Below, piece by piece: positions 4,870 to 5,012 of a DNA stretch of 5,012 nucleotides (within the stretch, counting starts at the first letter, position 1; each line of letters opens with the position of its first letter). The translations under genes were made by a program, and so were the position numbers. The notes beneath the pieces were generated by a model. That model made no database searches and was not told the origin of the DNA. It was given only the letters and a program-made list of their open reading frames with translations. Origin of the DNA: an uncultured Eubacterium sp. (lineage in GTDB: Bacteria; Bacillota; Clostridia; Lachnospirales; Lachnospiraceae). The stretch covers positions 1 to 5,012 of the forward strand of contig CAJTVR010000153.1 in assembly GCA_910580075.1 (NCBI GenBank), given 5' to 3'.

Positions 4870-4891
4870 TGTACTTTTCTCAAAAAAGAAC

Positions 4892-4920
4892 TTGCGAACA
4901 GACTCAAAATCCGGTATAAT
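4892..4920 (+). promoter_or_regulatory. Sigma-A promoter for the tRNA-Leu region
   Basis: TTGCGA (4892-4897), a 17-bp spacer and a perfect TATAAT (4915-4920). The start is predicted near 4927, only a few bases before the tRNA-like 5' end at 4933, as is usual for strong tRNA promoters. Confidence 0.75.
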
Positions 4921-4932
4921 AAAATCCGCAAT

Positions 4933-4974
4933 GCGGATATGGCGGAATTGGCAGACGCGCCAGATTTAGGTTCT
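4933..4974 (+). tRNA. tRNA-Leu(UAG) 5' part, broken in the anticodon stem
   Basis: GCGGATA (acceptor), TG, a Leu-type D arm (GCGGAATTGGCAGACGC), the 5' anticodon stem CCAGA (4960-4964) and a TTTAGGT loop with anticodon TAG (4967-4969) are all normal. The 3' stem should read TCTGG but is TCTTA, so only three pairs form. The variable arm, T arm and 3' acceptor strand do not follow. Instead, 14 unrelated bases lead into a second tRNA head. It is most likely a truncated tRNA-Leu duplication; an assembly error or an insertion that separates the 3' half are alternatives. Confidence 0.6.
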
Positions 4975-4988
4975 TATGTGGTTTATTT

Positions 4989-5012
4989 GCGGAAATGACG
5001 GAATTGGCAGAC
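4989..5012 (+). tRNA. Second tRNA-Leu-like 5' end, cut by window edge
   Basis: GCGGAAATGACGG, then AATTGGCAGAC, matches 4933-4956 with 2 differences in 24 and has the acceptor strand and D arm of a bacterial tRNA-Leu. The anticodon lies beyond the window, so the isoacceptor cannot be named. It could be an intact tRNA-Leu gene sharing the promoter at 4892-4920. Confidence 0.55.

Noticed and set aside
4924..4974. A circularly permuted tRNA gene (3' acceptor strand upstream of the 5' half)
   Set aside because: Only the acceptor-like ATCCGCA is upstream; no T arm or variable arm precedes it, and the promoter -10 box ends only 3 bases before it.

Overview
The window looks like chromosomal DNA from a low-to-mid GC Clostridia, most likely Lachnospiraceae. 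The grounds are a DUF4250 small protein, an ECF sigma factor paired with a DUF4179-type membrane anti-sigma factor, tandem Gram-positive-type signal peptidases I, AGGAGG-like ribosome binding sites and near-consensus sigma-A promoters. The family assignments rest on reading the proteins by eye, with no database search.

Layout. Bases 1-720 hold no convincing gene. They are a mosaic of at least four diverged copies of one repeat in both orientations, including a gapless 108-bp inverted repeat (198-305 against 453-560). A 183-bp gene for a DUF4250 protein (780-962, minus) follows. Bases 963-1182 carry its extended -10 promoter, a 12-bp inverted repeat that could be an operator, a plus-strand sigma-A promoter, and a strong hairpin that probably terminates transcription from both sides. 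From 3090 down to 1183 (minus) runs a 635-codon reading frame joining an ECF sigma factor to its anti-sigma factor. The join looks like the result of a 2-bp loss near 2632, because the normal sigma C-terminus and stop survive in another frame and the anti-sigma start keeps its own ribosome binding site.

Bases 3091-3461 form a divergent control region: a possible ECF autoregulatory promoter, a 12-bp palindrome, a 13-bp stem-loop and a near-perfect sigma-A promoter for the rightward genes. Two tandem signal peptidase I genes (3462-4115 and 4240-4869) follow. They are roughly 55% identical by eye-count. A hairpin spans the first stop codon, and the gap between them begins with a 25-bp piece of the repeat seen at 696-720. 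At the right edge a strong promoter (4892-4920) leads into a tRNA-Leu(UAG) sequence that breaks off in the 3' anticodon stem, followed 14 bp later by the head of a second tRNA-Leu-like sequence cut by the window end.

How the parts work together. The sigma/anti-sigma unit is an envelope-signalling module, and the signal peptidases process exported preproteins at the same membrane. Whether the sigma factor controls the peptidases is unknown; the peptidase promoter looks like a housekeeping one. The most unusual points are the sigma/anti-sigma frame fusion, the inverted repeat mosaic with its outlier between the peptidase genes, and the broken tandem tRNA-Leu heads. I see no clear evidence of a wholly new multi-gene system.
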